From contig CAMYOD010000003.1 in NCBI GenBank assembly GCA_947259975.1, positions 56,433-120,432 on the forward strand: DNA of 64,000 bases, given 5' to 3'. The notes beneath the pieces are model-generated. The model was not told the origin of the DNA and did not search any database. It saw nothing but the letters and a program-made list of their open reading frames with translations. The translations under genes were made by a program, and so were the position numbers. Source of the DNA: an uncultured Gammaproteobacteria bacterium. GTDB taxonomy: Bacteria > Pseudomonadota > Gammaproteobacteria > HyVt-429. Below are positions 46,966-57,452 of this stretch, piece after piece; within the stretch, counting starts at the first letter, position 1, and every line of letters begins with the position of its first letter.

Positions 46966-49149
46966 TTAATATGCCCGCGCGGCCCTATTGCGCACTGCCG
47001 CGACCTGCTGATCAGCGGCGGGCTCGATGTGCACCGCGCACTGCTTGAAGGCCGGCTGGCGCGAATGGGGGTCCAGCAATCCCAGGGCCAGGCGGTTGAC
47101 GCACTCGTGGTAATGGAACGGGATGAACACCATGTTCGGTGGTACCCGCTGGGTAAGCTGCACCATGACCACCGCGTCGCCACGCCGTGAGGTGAGGCGT
47201 GCATACCCGCCGTGGATGATCCCGAGCTCCCGCGCGGCGTCCGGATTCATCTCCATATAGGGTGTCGGGCTGAACTTATTCAGGTTGCCGATCTTGCCGG
47301 TCCGGGTGCGGGTATGAAAATGCTCCACCACCCGGCCGGAGTTCAGCCAGAACGGGTATTCCTCGTCCGGCCGCTCGTTGTTGTCCACGAAGGGCAAGGC
47401 AATCAGGTGGGCCCTGCCGTCGGCGGTCTGGAATACTCCATCGGTGTAGAGGCGTGATGAGCCCTCGGGTGCCGAGTCGTGATTACATGGCCATTGAATG
47501 CCCCGCTGTTGTTCGATCTTGTCGTAGGTCATGCCGGAATAATCCAGCAGGCGGCCCCTGGACAACTCGCGCAGTTCGTCGAACACGCCCTCGGCAGTTT
47601 CTGGGAAACGGATCTTGCGACCCTGGTCGAATCGTTTCGCGACCTCATTGAAAATCCACAAATCCGACTTTGATTGCCCGAGAGGCTCGACCACATTGCG
47701 AATCAGGTTCACACGCCGCTCGGTGTTGGTAAAGCAGCCTTCTTTCTCAGCCCATATCGCTGCCGGCAGATAGACGTGGGCGTACTCGTTGGTCTCCACG
47801 TCCGCGTAGGCGTCTTGCACGACGAGGAATTCCAGATTCTCTAGAATCTTGCGAATGCGGGCGGTGTTCGTCATGGAGGTCATGGGGTTGGTGGCAATGA
47901 CCCACAGGCCCTTGATCTCACCGCTCTCTATGGCGGGAAAGATATCGGTCTGGAACAGGCCGCGCTTTTTCGGGAAGAACTCCGGATCAATGCCCCAATA
48001 ATCGGCGATATATTCCCGATCTTCTTCATGCTCCAACGCGCGGTAGCCGGGCAGGCCGGAACAGGACGACCATTCGCGGGTACCCATGGCATTGCATTGG
48101 CCGGTGATGGAAAGACTGGTGCCGCCGGGTTTACCGATGTTGCCGGTGATCAGATTCAGGTTGTTGATCGCCACCACGCCGTCGCTGCCGTGGGTGCTCT
48201 GATTGATGCCCATGGTCCAGATGGTCATGGCCGCACCGGCCCGGGCATAGGTGCGTGCCACATTGCGTATCGTATCTTCGTCGATGCCGCAGATCGCCGC
48301 CGCGGTCACCGGATCATATTGTGCGACCAGCGCGGAAAATTCCTCATAACCACCGGTGTGTGCGTCGATATAGGCGCGATCCTCCAGTCCCTCGTCCAGA
48401 ATCACGTGCGCCAACGCGTTCAGTAGCACCAGATCGGTGCCCGGGGTCACCGGCAAATGAATGTCCGCCTGTTGCGCCAGCATGGTAACCCGCGGGTCCA
48501 CCACGATGAGCGGGAAACGGCGCCTCTCCCGCGCCTGCTGCATGCGCCAGTAGATGATCGGGTGCTGTTCCGGCAGATTGGAGCCGATTGCTAACAGGCA
48601 CTCGGTATGCTCGAAATCCTCGTAACACCCCGGCGGTCCGTCGGAACCAAACGAGCGCTTGTAACCGGACACCGCCGAGGACATGCACAGGGTGGTATTG
48701 CCGTCGTAGTTGTTGGTGCCGATCACGCCGCGGGCCAACTTGCCCAGAGTGTAAAACTCTTCGGTCATGATCTGGCCGGTGGAGACGATGGCGAAAGAAT
48801 CGCGGCCGTACTTCTCCTGAATGCGCTGGATCTCTGAGCCAACCTTATCCAGAGCTTCGTCCCAATCGGTTTCGCGGAACGACTCATAGAAGCGATCGCG
48901 CATCAGCGGCGCCCGGCCCCGGTTGGCGCTGTGAAATAGTTCGTGCTCGAAGATACCCTTCAGACACAGCTTGCCGCGATTGACGTCGGCGGAGCCGACA
49001 CCCCGGGACGCCACCGCCTTGCCATCCTTGTCGAGTCCCACTTCGATGGAACAGCCGGTCGAACAATAACCGCAGGTGGTGTATTTCCAATCCACCACGC
49101 CCTTGTCGGCAATCTTGATGGGGTTCTTTGTACCGCGACCGAATAACAT
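46966..49149 (-). CDS. nasA: Molybdopterin oxidoreductase, NasA-like nitrate reductase catalytic subunit
   Basis: WKYTTCGYCSTGCSIEVGL [4Fe-4S] motif, GGTSLSITGQCNAMGTREWS, adjacent to nirBD; no Tat signal or C-terminal BFD domain seen. Confidence 0.8.
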   Translation of the reverse strand: MLFGRGTKNPIKIADKGVVDWKYTTCGYCSTGCSIEVGLDKDGKAVASRGVGSADVNRGKLCLKGIFEHELFHSANRGRAPLMRDRFYESFRETDWDEALDKVGSEIQRIQEKYGRDSFAIVSTGQIMTEEFYTLGKLARGVIGTNNYDGNTTLCMSSAVSGYKRSFGSDGPPGCYEDFEHTECLLAIGSNLPEQHPIIYWRMQQARERRRFPLIVVDPRVTMLAQQADIHLPVTPGTDLVLLNALAHVILDEGLEDRAYIDAHTGGYEEFSALVAQYDPVTAAAICGIDEDTIRNVARTYARAGAAMTIWTMGINQSTHGSDGVVAINNLNLITGNIGKPGGTSLSITGQCNAMGTREWSSCSGLPGYRALEHEEDREYIADYWGIDPEFFPKKRGLFQTDIFPAIESGEIKGLWVIATNPMTSMTNTARIRKILENLEFLVVQDAYADVETNEYAHVYLPAAIWAEKEGCFTNTERRVNLIRNVVEPLGQSKSDLWIFNEVAKRFDQGRKIRFPETAEGVFDELRELSRGRLLDYSGMTYDKIEQQRGIQWPCNHDSAPEGSSRLYTDGVFQTADGRAHLIALPFVDNNERPDEEYPFWLNSGRVVEHFHTRTRTGKIGNLNKFSPTPYMEMNPDAARELGIIHGGYARLTSRRGDAVVMVQLTQRVPPNMVFIPFHYHECVNRLALGLLDPHSRQPAFKQCAVHIEPAADQQVAAVRNRAARAY

Positions 49150-49157
49150 TTCAATTG

Positions 49158-49520
49158 CTACTTATTCGGGCAACCGTCGCTAGCGGCCAGGGACAGCAAC
49201 ACTGTATCTCCGTCGAGCTTTACCGGAAAACTTGCGGCACAGCCCTCATCCGGGGCCACCGCCTCGCCGGAGTCCAAATGAATTTTCCAATCGTGCAGCG
49301 GGCAGGCGACCCGCTTGCCGTGCACGATGCCCTGGGACAAGGGCCCGCCCTTGTGCGGACATTTGTCGCGTAGGGCGAAGACCTCGTCACTGGCAGTGCG
49401 GAACACCGCTATGTCGCCCAGTGGCGAATTGACGACCCGGGCACCCAGGCGCGGGATGTCGGCCAGCTTGCCGACCTCGATCCAGTCCTGCGCCATATCC
49501 AATTTTTCCACGTGCTGCAT
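49158..49520 (-). CDS. nirD: Nitrite reductase (NADH) small subunit
   Basis: Rieske-type FALRDKCPHKGGPLSQGIVHGKRVACPLHDWKIHLDSGEAV. Confidence 0.93.
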   Translation of the reverse strand: MQHVEKLDMAQDWIEVGKLADIPRLGARVVNSPLGDIAVFRTASDEVFALRDKCPHKGGPLSQGIVHGKRVACPLHDWKIHLDSGEAVAPDEGCAASFPVKLDGDTVLLSLAASDGCPNK

Positions 49521-49529
49521 GATCTGTCC

Positions 49530-51965
49530 TCAACTGACTTTCTTTAGTGGCACGAACTCGTGTTCGTCCACGCCTTCGGCACGCTCCTTCCAGGGATCAA
49601 CCTGAGCGAATTTCTGCGAATGTAGAAACCGCTCCGCCAGGGTCTTGCGCGCGTCCACATCCTCGACGATGCGTTCCTTTACATAGGTAAGACCGACCCG
49701 CTCAATCCACGGGGCGGTACGCTCCAGGTAATGGGCCTCTTCGCGGTACAACTGCATGAATGCCGCGGTATATTCCAGCACCTCCTCTTCGCTGCTCACA
49801 TTGCACAGCAGGTCCGTGGCTCGCACCTTCACGCCACCGTTGCCACCGACATGAATTTCATAACCGGAATCTACACACACCACACCCAGGTCCTTGATCG
49901 TGGCCTCGGCACAGTTACGCGGGCAGCCGGAAGCAGCCATCTTGAACTTGTGCGGTGTCCAGGACCCCCAGGTCATTTTTTCCAGTTCAATGCCCAGGTG
50001 GGTGGAATCCTGGGTGCCAAAGCGGCACCATTCCTTGCCCACACAGGTCTTTACGGTACGCAGGGCCTTGCCATAGGCATGACCGGAGACCATGCCGGCG
50101 TCACTGAGTCTCTTCCAGATGCGGGGCAGTTCTTCCTTCTTCAGGCCATACAAAGCAATACGTTGGCCACCGGTGACATGCACGGTCTTGACCTTGTATT
50201 CCTCGGCCACATCGGCGATGGCACGTAACTCTTTTGGGGAGGTACCACCACCCCACATGCGGGGAATCACCGAGTAGGTACCATCATTTTGGATATTGGC
50301 GTGGGCGCGCTCATTGATGAAGCGGGACTGGTAATCGTCCAGACCTTCCTGGGGCCAGGCACAGACCAGATAGTAATTCAGTGCCGGCCGGCACTTGCTA
50401 CAGCCATCCGGGGTTTTCCATTCCAGGAAGTCCATCACGGCACGGATAGATTTCAGTTCCTGATCCTTGATAGTAACGCGCACCTCGTCATGGGAACGCT
50501 CGGTGCAACCGCACATGGGTTTGAGATGGGGTGCCACCGAGTAATCACCGCCCACGGTGTGGGCCAGCAGGCTTTCCACCAGGCCGGTGCAGGAGCCGCA
50601 GGAACTGGAGGCCTTGGTATGCGCGCGCACGTCTTCCAGGGTAAACAGTTTCTTGTCGCCGATGGCCTGCACGATGTCACCCTTGCATACCCCGTTACAG
50701 CCACAGATCTCCGCGCTATCAGCCATCTGCGCCACCCGGTTATCGTCACCATGACCGGAATCGCCCAGATGGGCCTGGCCAAACAAAATGTTGTTACGGA
50801 AATCGCTGATATCGGTTTCATCGCGCATGAGGTCAAAATACCAGGCGCCGTCAATGGTATCGCCGTACATAACCGCACCCTTGATGCGGTTCTCTTGCAC
50901 CACCAGCTTGCGATAGACACCTTGCGCCGCGTCCTGAAACACCAGCTCCTCGGTGTTTTCATCGCCGGTGAAATCGCCCGCGGAAAACAGATCGATGCCC
51001 GTGACCTTGAGTTTGGTCGAGGTCATGGAGCCTTCATAGCGGCCGATGCCGATCTTGGCCAGGTGATTCGCACAGACCTTGCCCATCTCGAACAGGGGCG
51101 CCACCAGGCCGTAGGCGATACCGCGGTGCTGGACACACTCGCCCACGGCATAGATGCGCGGATCAAAAGTCTGCAGGGTGTCATTCACCACCACGCCACG
51201 CTCACAATGAATACCGGATTTTTTCGCCAACTCGGTGTTAGGACGGATACCCACCGCCATCACTACCAAGTCCGCATAGATCTCAGTGCCATCCTTGAAG
51301 CGCACCTTCTCGACCCGGGTGTCGCCGATGATCGCCTCGGTCTGCGCCTGCATAAGAAAATGCAGACCCCGCTCTTCGAGGGAACGCTTGAGCATGGCGG
51401 CGGCCGGTTTATCCAGCTGGCGCTCCATGAGCGAATCCATAAGGTGAACTACGGTCACACTCATGCCCTGCTGCATGAGGCCGTTGGCTGCTTCCAGGCC
51501 GAGAAGTCCACCGCCGATCACGACCGCATGCTTGTGTTCTTTCGATGCCGCGAGCATCTGATCCACATCATGTATGTCGCGGAAACTGATGACCCCTTTC
51601 AGGTCATTACCGGGCACGGGGATCATGAATGGATTGGAACCGGTCGCCAGCAATAGCCGGTCATAGGATTGCTCGCTACCATCGGCCGCGATCACCTTAC
51701 GATTCACCCGATCGATGTCGACGATCTCCTGCCCCTTCTTCAGGGTAATACCGTTGTCCACATACCATTGCTCGTCGTTGAGCATGATGTCATCGATCGT
51801 CTTTTCCCCGGCCAGCACCGGCGAAAGCATGATGCGGTTATAGTTGCCATAGGGCTCGGCACCGAACACCGTGATGTCATAGGCGTTGGGGGCGAGTTTG
51901 AGCAACTCCTCCAGGGTGCGAACACCGGCCATGCCGTTGCCCACCATCACCAACTTTTCCTTCAT
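49530..51965 (-). CDS. nirB: Nitrite reductase (NADH) large subunit
   Basis: MVGNGMAGVRTLEELL, GCNGVCKGDIVQAI, FKMAASGCPRNCAEATIKDLGVVCV siroheme/4Fe-4S motif. Confidence 0.96.
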   Translation of the reverse strand: MKEKLVMVGNGMAGVRTLEELLKLAPNAYDITVFGAEPYGNYNRIMLSPVLAGEKTIDDIMLNDEQWYVDNGITLKKGQEIVDIDRVNRKVIAADGSEQSYDRLLLATGSNPFMIPVPGNDLKGVISFRDIHDVDQMLAASKEHKHAVVIGGGLLGLEAANGLMQQGMSVTVVHLMDSLMERQLDKPAAAMLKRSLEERGLHFLMQAQTEAIIGDTRVEKVRFKDGTEIYADLVVMAVGIRPNTELAKKSGIHCERGVVVNDTLQTFDPRIYAVGECVQHRGIAYGLVAPLFEMGKVCANHLAKIGIGRYEGSMTSTKLKVTGIDLFSAGDFTGDENTEELVFQDAAQGVYRKLVVQENRIKGAVMYGDTIDGAWYFDLMRDETDISDFRNNILFGQAHLGDSGHGDDNRVAQMADSAEICGCNGVCKGDIVQAIGDKKLFTLEDVRAHTKASSSCGSCTGLVESLLAHTVGGDYSVAPHLKPMCGCTERSHDEVRVTIKDQELKSIRAVMDFLEWKTPDGCSKCRPALNYYLVCAWPQEGLDDYQSRFINERAHANIQNDGTYSVIPRMWGGGTSPKELRAIADVAEEYKVKTVHVTGGQRIALYGLKKEELPRIWKRLSDAGMVSGHAYGKALRTVKTCVGKEWCRFGTQDSTHLGIELEKMTWGSWTPHKFKMAASGCPRNCAEATIKDLGVVCVDSGYEIHVGGNGGVKVRATDLLCNVSSEEEVLEYTAAFMQLYREEAHYLERTAPWIERVGLTYVKERIVEDVDARKTLAERFLHSQKFAQVDPWKERAEGVDEHEFVPLKKVS

Positions 51966-52003
51966 TTAAGGTCTCCGGGACGGCTCATTAGCCCGCATAA
52001 ATG

Positions 52004-52018
52004 GCAAAACCTGTGCCA
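52004..52018 (-). promoter_or_regulatory. sigma54-type promoter of the nirB operon (TGGCAC-N5-TTGC)
   Basis: Reverse strand reads TGGCACAGGTTTTGC, 39 nt upstream of the nirB ATG. Confidence 0.7.
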
Positions 52019-52094
52019 GCTGCCCCTGTTCACGGGCGTTTTTGTAATTGTCTGAAAATAAGCGTGTTTTTTGCCGGGTCACGAAATTTCCGCG

Positions 52095-52170
52095 GCACCG
52101 AAGACAGCTGTCGCCCCAATTCGGTGCAGCATCCTGTACTCCTGCACCGGGCATGAACAGCCTTCGGTGC
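52095..52170. promoter_or_regulatory. Cluster of four GCACC/GGTGC half-sites upstream of the nirB sigma54 promoter
   Basis: GCACCGAAG (52095-52103), TTCGGTGCAG (52120-52129), CTGCACCG (52142-52149), CTTCGGTGC (52162-52170). Confidence 0.55.
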
Positions 52171-52412
52171 GGACTGCCGGCCGGTTACATTCGTGATTTG
52201 TGGTAATCCAGCCCGGTCCTGGCGCCCCAGGGTTTACCGCTCTTGATCGAAGCAAGCCCGCTGCGTTTCTGGCGCGGTCTCGCCATCGTGCGGCTCATCG
52301 TCAAGCTGGTGTTGGTAGTCGATCCGCTGCGCGGCGAGCACGTCCCCGCGTGCGACTCGGCGAGTGTATAATCACCCAAGCTCGTGCCCTTCCCCTTAAG
52401 GCCCGGCAGGCA

Positions 52413-52874
52413 ATGCACGAACCTCATACCATTCGCATTCAGACAGAAGACTTCGATCCCGGCGTCGAGATCGCCACGCTGCAAGGGGCGGACACGGGCG
52501 CGGTGGCGACGTTCATCGGCACCGTCCGCGACCACAATGCCGATACCAGGATCAGCGAACTTCGGCTCGAGACCTATCCGGCGATGGCGAACCAGGCGTT
52601 ACGCGACATCATCGCCGAGACGCAGGAAAAATGGCACATCCTGCGCAGCACGGTGGTGCATCGTTACGGCAGCTTGAAGCCTGGCGATCGGATTGTCTTT
52701 GTCGGCATCGCCAGCGAACACCGGCGCGATGCCTTTGCCGCCTGTGAATACATCATGGATTACCTGAAGGTGGCGGCACCGTTCTGGAAACAGGAAGCTA
52801 CGCCGGCGGGTGCCCGCTGGCTCGACGCCCGTGCGAGCGACGCCCAGGCGGCGGCGCGCTGGAAGGACAAATGA
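52413..52874 (+). CDS. moaE: Molybdopterin synthase catalytic subunit
   Basis: GAVATFIGTVRDHNADTRISELRLETYPAMANQALRDI...HRYGSLKPGDRIVFVGIASEHRRDAFAACEYIMDYLK. Confidence 0.93.
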   Translation: MHEPHTIRIQTEDFDPGVEIATLQGADTGAVATFIGTVRDHNADTRISELRLETYPAMANQALRDIIAETQEKWHILRSTVVHRYGSLKPGDRIVFVGIASEHRRDAFAACEYIMDYLKVAAPFWKQEATPAGARWLDARASDAQAAARWKDK

Positions 52875-53518
52875 CTGATCCGCAGACCATCGGCCGGGCG
52901 CAGATCACCGGCGCGATCCTGGCCGGCGGTCGCGGCCGGCGCATGGGCGGCGCCGACAAGGGCCTGATGCCGTTGCACGACCAGGCCATGGTGGAATACG
53001 TAATCGCAACGATTGCACCCCAGGTGGGCGATCTCATCATCAGCGCCAACCGCAATCAGGACCGGTATCGCGCCTACGGCCATCCGGTATTTGGCGACGA
53101 CGATGGTGATTTTACCGGACCGTTGGCGGGTATTGCCACGGCACTGCGTCAGGCGGCGACGCCCTATGTATTTATCGCGCCCTGCGATACTCCCCTGCTC
53201 CCGTCGGACCTGGTGAGCCGCCTGTCGAGCGCCCTGTCAGCCGGCGGTTGCAAGGCCGCGACAGTGCATGATGGACAGCAACTGCAGCCCCTGTGTGCAT
53301 TGCTGCACCGGAAGTTGCTTAGCGATCTCGAGGACTTTCTCGCCACCGGCGAACGCAAGGCCGAGACCTGGTTGTTGCGACAGCATCCGGCAATCGTCGA
53401 TATGGCAGATCAGGCGCGGGCGTTTGGAAACATCAATCGCCCGGATGATCGGCGGTGGGTCGAGACGTGGTTGCGCAAATCCGATCGTAATACGTTGCGG
53501 TCGGCTCAGGATTCGTAG
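52871..53518 (+). CDS. mobA: Molybdenum cofactor guanylyltransferase
   Basis: [34 protein letters not shown]. Confidence 0.93.
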   Translation: MTDPQTIGRAQITGAILAGGRGRRMGGADKGLMPLHDQAMVEYVIATIAPQVGDLIISANRNQDRYRAYGHPVFGDDDGDFTGPLAGIATALRQAATPYVFIAPCDTPLLPSDLVSRLSSALSAGGCKAATVHDGQQLQPLCALLHRKLLSDLEDFLATGERKAETWLLRQHPAIVDMADQARAFGNINRPDDRRWVETWLRKSDRNTLRSAQDS

Positions 53519-54480
53519 AGCAGGCAGCTCACGCTGTGGGTTTCACTCATGGCCGTCGTGTCCGGATACTTTTCTTTGCATTTATCCATTGCCTGGGGAC
53601 AGCGCGGATGAAAATGACAACCGCTGGGTGGGCGTAGCGGCGAGGGAACATCGCCCTGCAGCGGCTGACCTTCCTGTGCCACATCCGGATCCGGCACCGG
53701 ATTGGCGGCGATCAGGGCCTGGGTATAGGGATGGCGCGGCGCGTTGAACAGTTCCTCTACCGGCGCGACCTCGACGATACGGCCCAGGTACATCACCGCC
53801 ACCCGATCCGCGATATGCCGCACGACGTTCAGATCATGGGCGATAAACAAATAGGCCAGATTGAACTGCGCCTGCAGGTCGTTCAGCAGGTTGATGATTT
53901 GCGCCTGAATGGATACATCCAGCGCCGACACCGCCTCATCGCAGACCACGAACTTGGGGTTCATCGCCAGGGCGCGAGCGATGCCGATACGCTGGCGTTG
54001 GCCGCCGGAGAACTCATGCGGGTAACGGCGCTGATAGGCCGCGGACAGGCCGACGATCTCCAATAACTCGCTGACCCGCCGCTCAAGCTCACCGTTACCG
54101 GTCACGCCGTGGACCCGTAGCGGCTCGCCGATCATATTGCCGATGCTCATACGCGGATTGAGCGAGCTGTAGGGGTCCTGAAAAATAATCTGCATGTCAC
54201 GGCGCAATTCGCGCATACCGGCGCTGTCGAGTTGCGCAAGATTCCGACCTTCGAACAGGACCTCGCCGGCGGACGGCTCGATCAGGCGCAGCACACAGCG
54301 CGCCGCGGTAGTCTTGCCGCAACCGGACTCGCCCACCAGCGCCAGGGTCTCGCCGGGATAGACGTCGAAGGACACACCGTCCACCGCCTTGACCCAGTCC
54401 TGAACCCGGGCAAAAAAACCGCCACGTACCGGAAAGTGTTTCTTCAGGCCGCGGACTTCGAGCAGGGCGGGTGAACTCAC
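53506..54480 (-). CDS. Oligopeptide/dipeptide ABC transporter ATP-binding protein (DppF type), operon 2
   Basis: [39 protein letters not shown]. Confidence 0.9.
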   Translation of the reverse strand: MSSPALLEVRGLKKHFPVRGGFFARVQDWVKAVDGVSFDVYPGETLALVGESGCGKTTAARCVLRLIEPSAGEVLFEGRNLAQLDSAGMRELRRDMQIIFQDPYSSLNPRMSIGNMIGEPLRVHGVTGNGELERRVSELLEIVGLSAAYQRRYPHEFSGGQRQRIGIARALAMNPKFVVCDEAVSALDVSIQAQIINLLNDLQAQFNLAYLFIAHDLNVVRHIADRVAVMYLGRIVEVAPVEELFNAPRHPYTQALIAANPVPDPDVAQEGQPLQGDVPSPLRPPSGCHFHPRCPQAMDKCKEKYPDTTAMSETHSVSCLLYES

Positions 54481-55493
54481 GAGCGGTCAGCCTCCTCGTA
54501 CAGCCAGCAGGCAGCCTGATGCGCCTCCTCCTGGTTACGCAGGGTTGGGCGCCGTGCGCAGCAATGGGGCATCACCTCCGGGCAACGGGTGCAGAATCGG
54601 CAGCCGACGGGGAAATGCTGCGGCTGGGGCACCGTCCCCTCGATGGACGTCAGGCGCCGATCACGTTGGCCGGGAGTGGGAATAGACGCGAGCAAGGCGC
54701 GTGTGTACGGATGATACGGCGATTTGAACACCGGCCGAACCGCCGCGCTCTCCACGATCTCGCCCGCATACATCACCATGACGCGGCGCGAGAAATGTGC
54801 CACCACGCCGAGGTTATGGGTGATCAGCAGGATCGCCATGCCCAGCTCATCCTGCAGCTGCTTTAAAAGATCGAGGATCTGCGCCTGGATCGTTACATCA
54901 AGCGCCGTGGTCGGCTCGTCGGCGATCAACAGATCCGGCTTGCAGGCCAACGCCATGGCGATCATCACCCGCTGCTTCATGCCGCCGGAGAGTTCATGGG
55001 GATATTGATCGATGCGCCGCGCCGGTGACGGGATGCCGACTTTATCGAGCAGATCCAGTACTTCCTCCCGCGCCGTCGCCTCATCGTGGTCGAAGTGACG
55101 CTGCAGCACCTCGCCGATTTGATCGCCGATGGTGAAAACCGGGTTGAGTGAGGTCATGGGTTCCTGAAACACCATACCGATGCGGCCGCCGCGCAGCGCC
55201 TGCAATTCACTCTCCGGCAGCCCGACCAGCTCCTGGCCGCGCAGGCGGATACTGCCGCCGGTGATCTGGCCCGGCTTTTCGATCAGCCCCATGATGGCCA
55301 GCGCCGTGACCGACTTGCCGCAACCGGACTCGCCGACCAACGCGACTGTTTCCCCCGGCTGGATGTCGAAACTCACATCGCGTACCACATTCAGATCGCC
55401 CCGTTCGGTGAAAAACGACACACTGAGATCCGCCACCGACAATACTGACTGATCGTTTGCTGTAGTTGCCGCTGGATTCGCTGGAGCACTCAA
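54477..55493 (-). CDS. Oligopeptide/dipeptide ABC transporter ATP-binding protein (DppD type), operon 2
   Basis: [41 protein letters not shown]. Confidence 0.9.
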   Translation of the reverse strand: MSAPANPAATTANDQSVLSVADLSVSFFTERGDLNVVRDVSFDIQPGETVALVGESGCGKSVTALAIMGLIEKPGQITGGSIRLRGQELVGLPESELQALRGGRIGMVFQEPMTSLNPVFTIGDQIGEVLQRHFDHDEATAREEVLDLLDKVGIPSPARRIDQYPHELSGGMKQRVMIAMALACKPDLLIADEPTTALDVTIQAQILDLLKQLQDELGMAILLITHNLGVVAHFSRRVMVMYAGEIVESAAVRPVFKSPYHPYTRALLASIPTPGQRDRRLTSIEGTVPQPQHFPVGCRFCTRCPEVMPHCCARRPTLRNQEEAHQAACWLYEEADRS

Positions 55494-56470
55494 GTGCGCC
55501 GCCTCAATTTCGGGTTGAGCGCCTCACGCATACCCTCGCCCACAAGATTAAACGCCAGCACCACCACCAGGATGGCCATGCCGGGGATAAAAAACAGCCA
55601 TGGCGCATCGAAGATATAACCCTTGCCATCGGACAGGATATTGCCCCAGGTGGCGAACGGCGGCTGCACACCGAAACCCAGAAAACTCAAGGCCGATTCG
55701 GTAAGAATGGCGGTGGCGACACCGATGGTGGCGGACACCAACACCGGCGCGATGGCGTTGGGTACCATGTGCACGAAGATGATGCGCCGTTCCGGTAACC
55801 CCATGGCCTGCGCCGCCACTACGAAGTCCTGCTCACGCAAGGCGAGAAACTCCGCGCGCACGAAACGGGCGGTACCCATCCAGCTGGTCAGGCCGATGAC
55901 GATCATGATGTTGTAGATGCTCGGTGGCAGCAGCGCCACTACCGTGAGAATCAAAAAGAAAGTCGGAAAGCAGAGCATCACGTCGGTAAACCGCATAATC
56001 AGGGTATCTACGGTCATGAGGCGGAAGATCCGCAGGTTTCCGTAATAGCCCGCCAGGCCACCGAGCAGAATGCCAATGAAGATGGATATGCCCACCGCAA
56101 CGAAGCCGATCGACAGGGATACGAACGAGCCCTGCAGCATGCGTGCGAACACGTCGCGTCCCAGCTCATCAGTGCCCAGCAGATAGATGCCACCCCGCGG
56201 CAGGTCTTCCGCCGGCAGTAGCGTTGACGCAGCCGACATGGGCGGCTTGAATTTGTCCACCAGACGCACGGTGGCGGGGTCGAACACCACGGTCCACTCG
56301 GTCAGCGCTTTCGCGGCAAATGCCGCGAACAGGAGCAACACCAGCACGATGAGACCGGCCATCGCCAGGCGATCGCGCCGGAAGATATGCCAGAACTCAC
56401 GCAGGGGGGATTCCGGCGGTTGCCGCAGCGCGAGTTCGTCTTCGTCCAGGATCTGCGTCTCAGCCATCAC
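55490..56470 (-). CDS. ABC transporter permease (DppC type), operon 2
   Basis: LGTDELGRDVFARMLQGSFVSLSIG...ALSFLGFGVQPPFATWGNIL. Confidence 0.9.
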   Translation of the reverse strand: MMAETQILDEDELALRQPPESPLREFWHIFRRDRLAMAGLIVLVLLLFAAFAAKALTEWTVVFDPATVRLVDKFKPPMSAASTLLPAEDLPRGGIYLLGTDELGRDVFARMLQGSFVSLSIGFVAVGISIFIGILLGGLAGYYGNLRIFRLMTVDTLIMRFTDVMLCFPTFFLILTVVALLPPSIYNIMIVIGLTSWMGTARFVRAEFLALREQDFVVAAQAMGLPERRIIFVHMVPNAIAPVLVSATIGVATAILTESALSFLGFGVQPPFATWGNILSDGKGYIFDAPWLFFIPGMAILVVVLAFNLVGEGMREALNPKLRRRT

Positions 56471-57432
56471 TATTCCAGGCGAATGCGCGGGTCCACCACC
56501 GCGTAAAGAATATCGGAAATAAACGTGCCCGCCAGGGTCAATGCGGCGGCGATGAAATTGATCGTCAGGATGACCGGGAAGTCCCGCGACAGGATGGCGT
56601 CATAACCCAGGCGCCCGAGACCCGGCCAGGCAAAAATCTGTTCGAAGATTACCGAGCCGCCAATCAGGCCAGGCAGCAAAAATCCGAACATGGTTACGAA
56701 TGGCAACAGCGCATTACGCAGTGCGTGCCGATACACCACGGTGTCTTCATCCAGGCCCTTGGCGCGGGCCGTGCGCACATAATCCTGGCCAATCACTTCC
56801 AGCATCTGCGACCGCACGTAGCGCGAGAGCACTGCGATTCCCGCCAGGGCCGACATCAGCGACGGCATCACCAGATGCCAGACCCGGTCCATGCCGCGGA
56901 AGGCCCAATGCGCCTCCTCCATGCCGAAGGTACGCATACCGATCACCGGCACCCCCAGCCATTCGACCACCCACAGGATGACCAGATAGGAAAGGAAAAA
57001 CCCCGGGACCGAGATCAACGTATAGGCGACAAAGGTGGTACTTCGATCATAGGCGGATCCTCGCCGAATTGCGGCATGAATGCCGGTGGGAAACGACAGG
57101 GTCCAGATGATCAGGGTGGCGACGATGAACAGCGGCAACGAATTGAGGAAGCGTTCCCAGATCTTGGGCAGCACCGGCTGGCTGTCCTTGAAGGACTTGA
57201 GTTCGCCGGTCAAGAGATCCCGCATCCAATAGGCATATTGCAGGTACAGGGGATCGTCGAGATGGAAGGCCTCACGGATCTTGACGATATCCTCCGGTTT
57301 CATGCGCGGGTTGGCCGGGTCCACCTCGCTGGGCTCACCCGGTGCCAGGTGGACTACCGAATGGGCAATCACCGAGACGATCACCAGCAACACCAGGCGC
57401 TGTAACAGATTACGAAAGATAAATGGCCACAT
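56470..57432 (-). CDS. ABC transporter permease (DppB type), operon 2
   Basis: YVRTARAKGLDEDTVVYRHALRNALLPFVTMFGFLLPGLIGGSVIFEQIFAWPGLG; start at MWPFIFRN. Confidence 0.9.
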   Translation of the reverse strand: MWPFIFRNLLQRLVLLVIVSVIAHSVVHLAPGEPSEVDPANPRMKPEDIVKIREAFHLDDPLYLQYAYWMRDLLTGELKSFKDSQPVLPKIWERFLNSLPLFIVATLIIWTLSFPTGIHAAIRRGSAYDRSTTFVAYTLISVPGFFLSYLVILWVVEWLGVPVIGMRTFGMEEAHWAFRGMDRVWHLVMPSLMSALAGIAVLSRYVRSQMLEVIGQDYVRTARAKGLDEDTVVYRHALRNALLPFVTMFGFLLPGLIGGSVIFEQIFAWPGLGRLGYDAILSRDFPVILTINFIAAALTLAGTFISDILYAVVDPRIRLE

Positions 57433-57452
57433 CGTGTTTGCTTTGCCGTGCG

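Noticed and set aside
50289-51656. 455-aa forward ORF opposite nirB
   Set aside because: Shadow ORF, no motifs, opposite strongly supported NirB.
52095-52170. Four-armed inverted repeat read as an RNA attenuator or riboswitch in a nirB leader
   Set aside because: The arms can pair in alternative ways (including a 9-bp GCACCGAAG/CTTCGGTGC match), but they lie upstream of the likely sigma54 promoter, so a DNA-binding-site cluster is more consistent than a leader RNA.
52185-52535. 116-aa reverse ORF and the 5' extension of the moaE ORF
   Set aside because: Conserved MoaE sequence begins at 52413 (MHEPHTIRIQTEDFDPG); upstream translation is Arg/Ala-rich and non-conserved looking.
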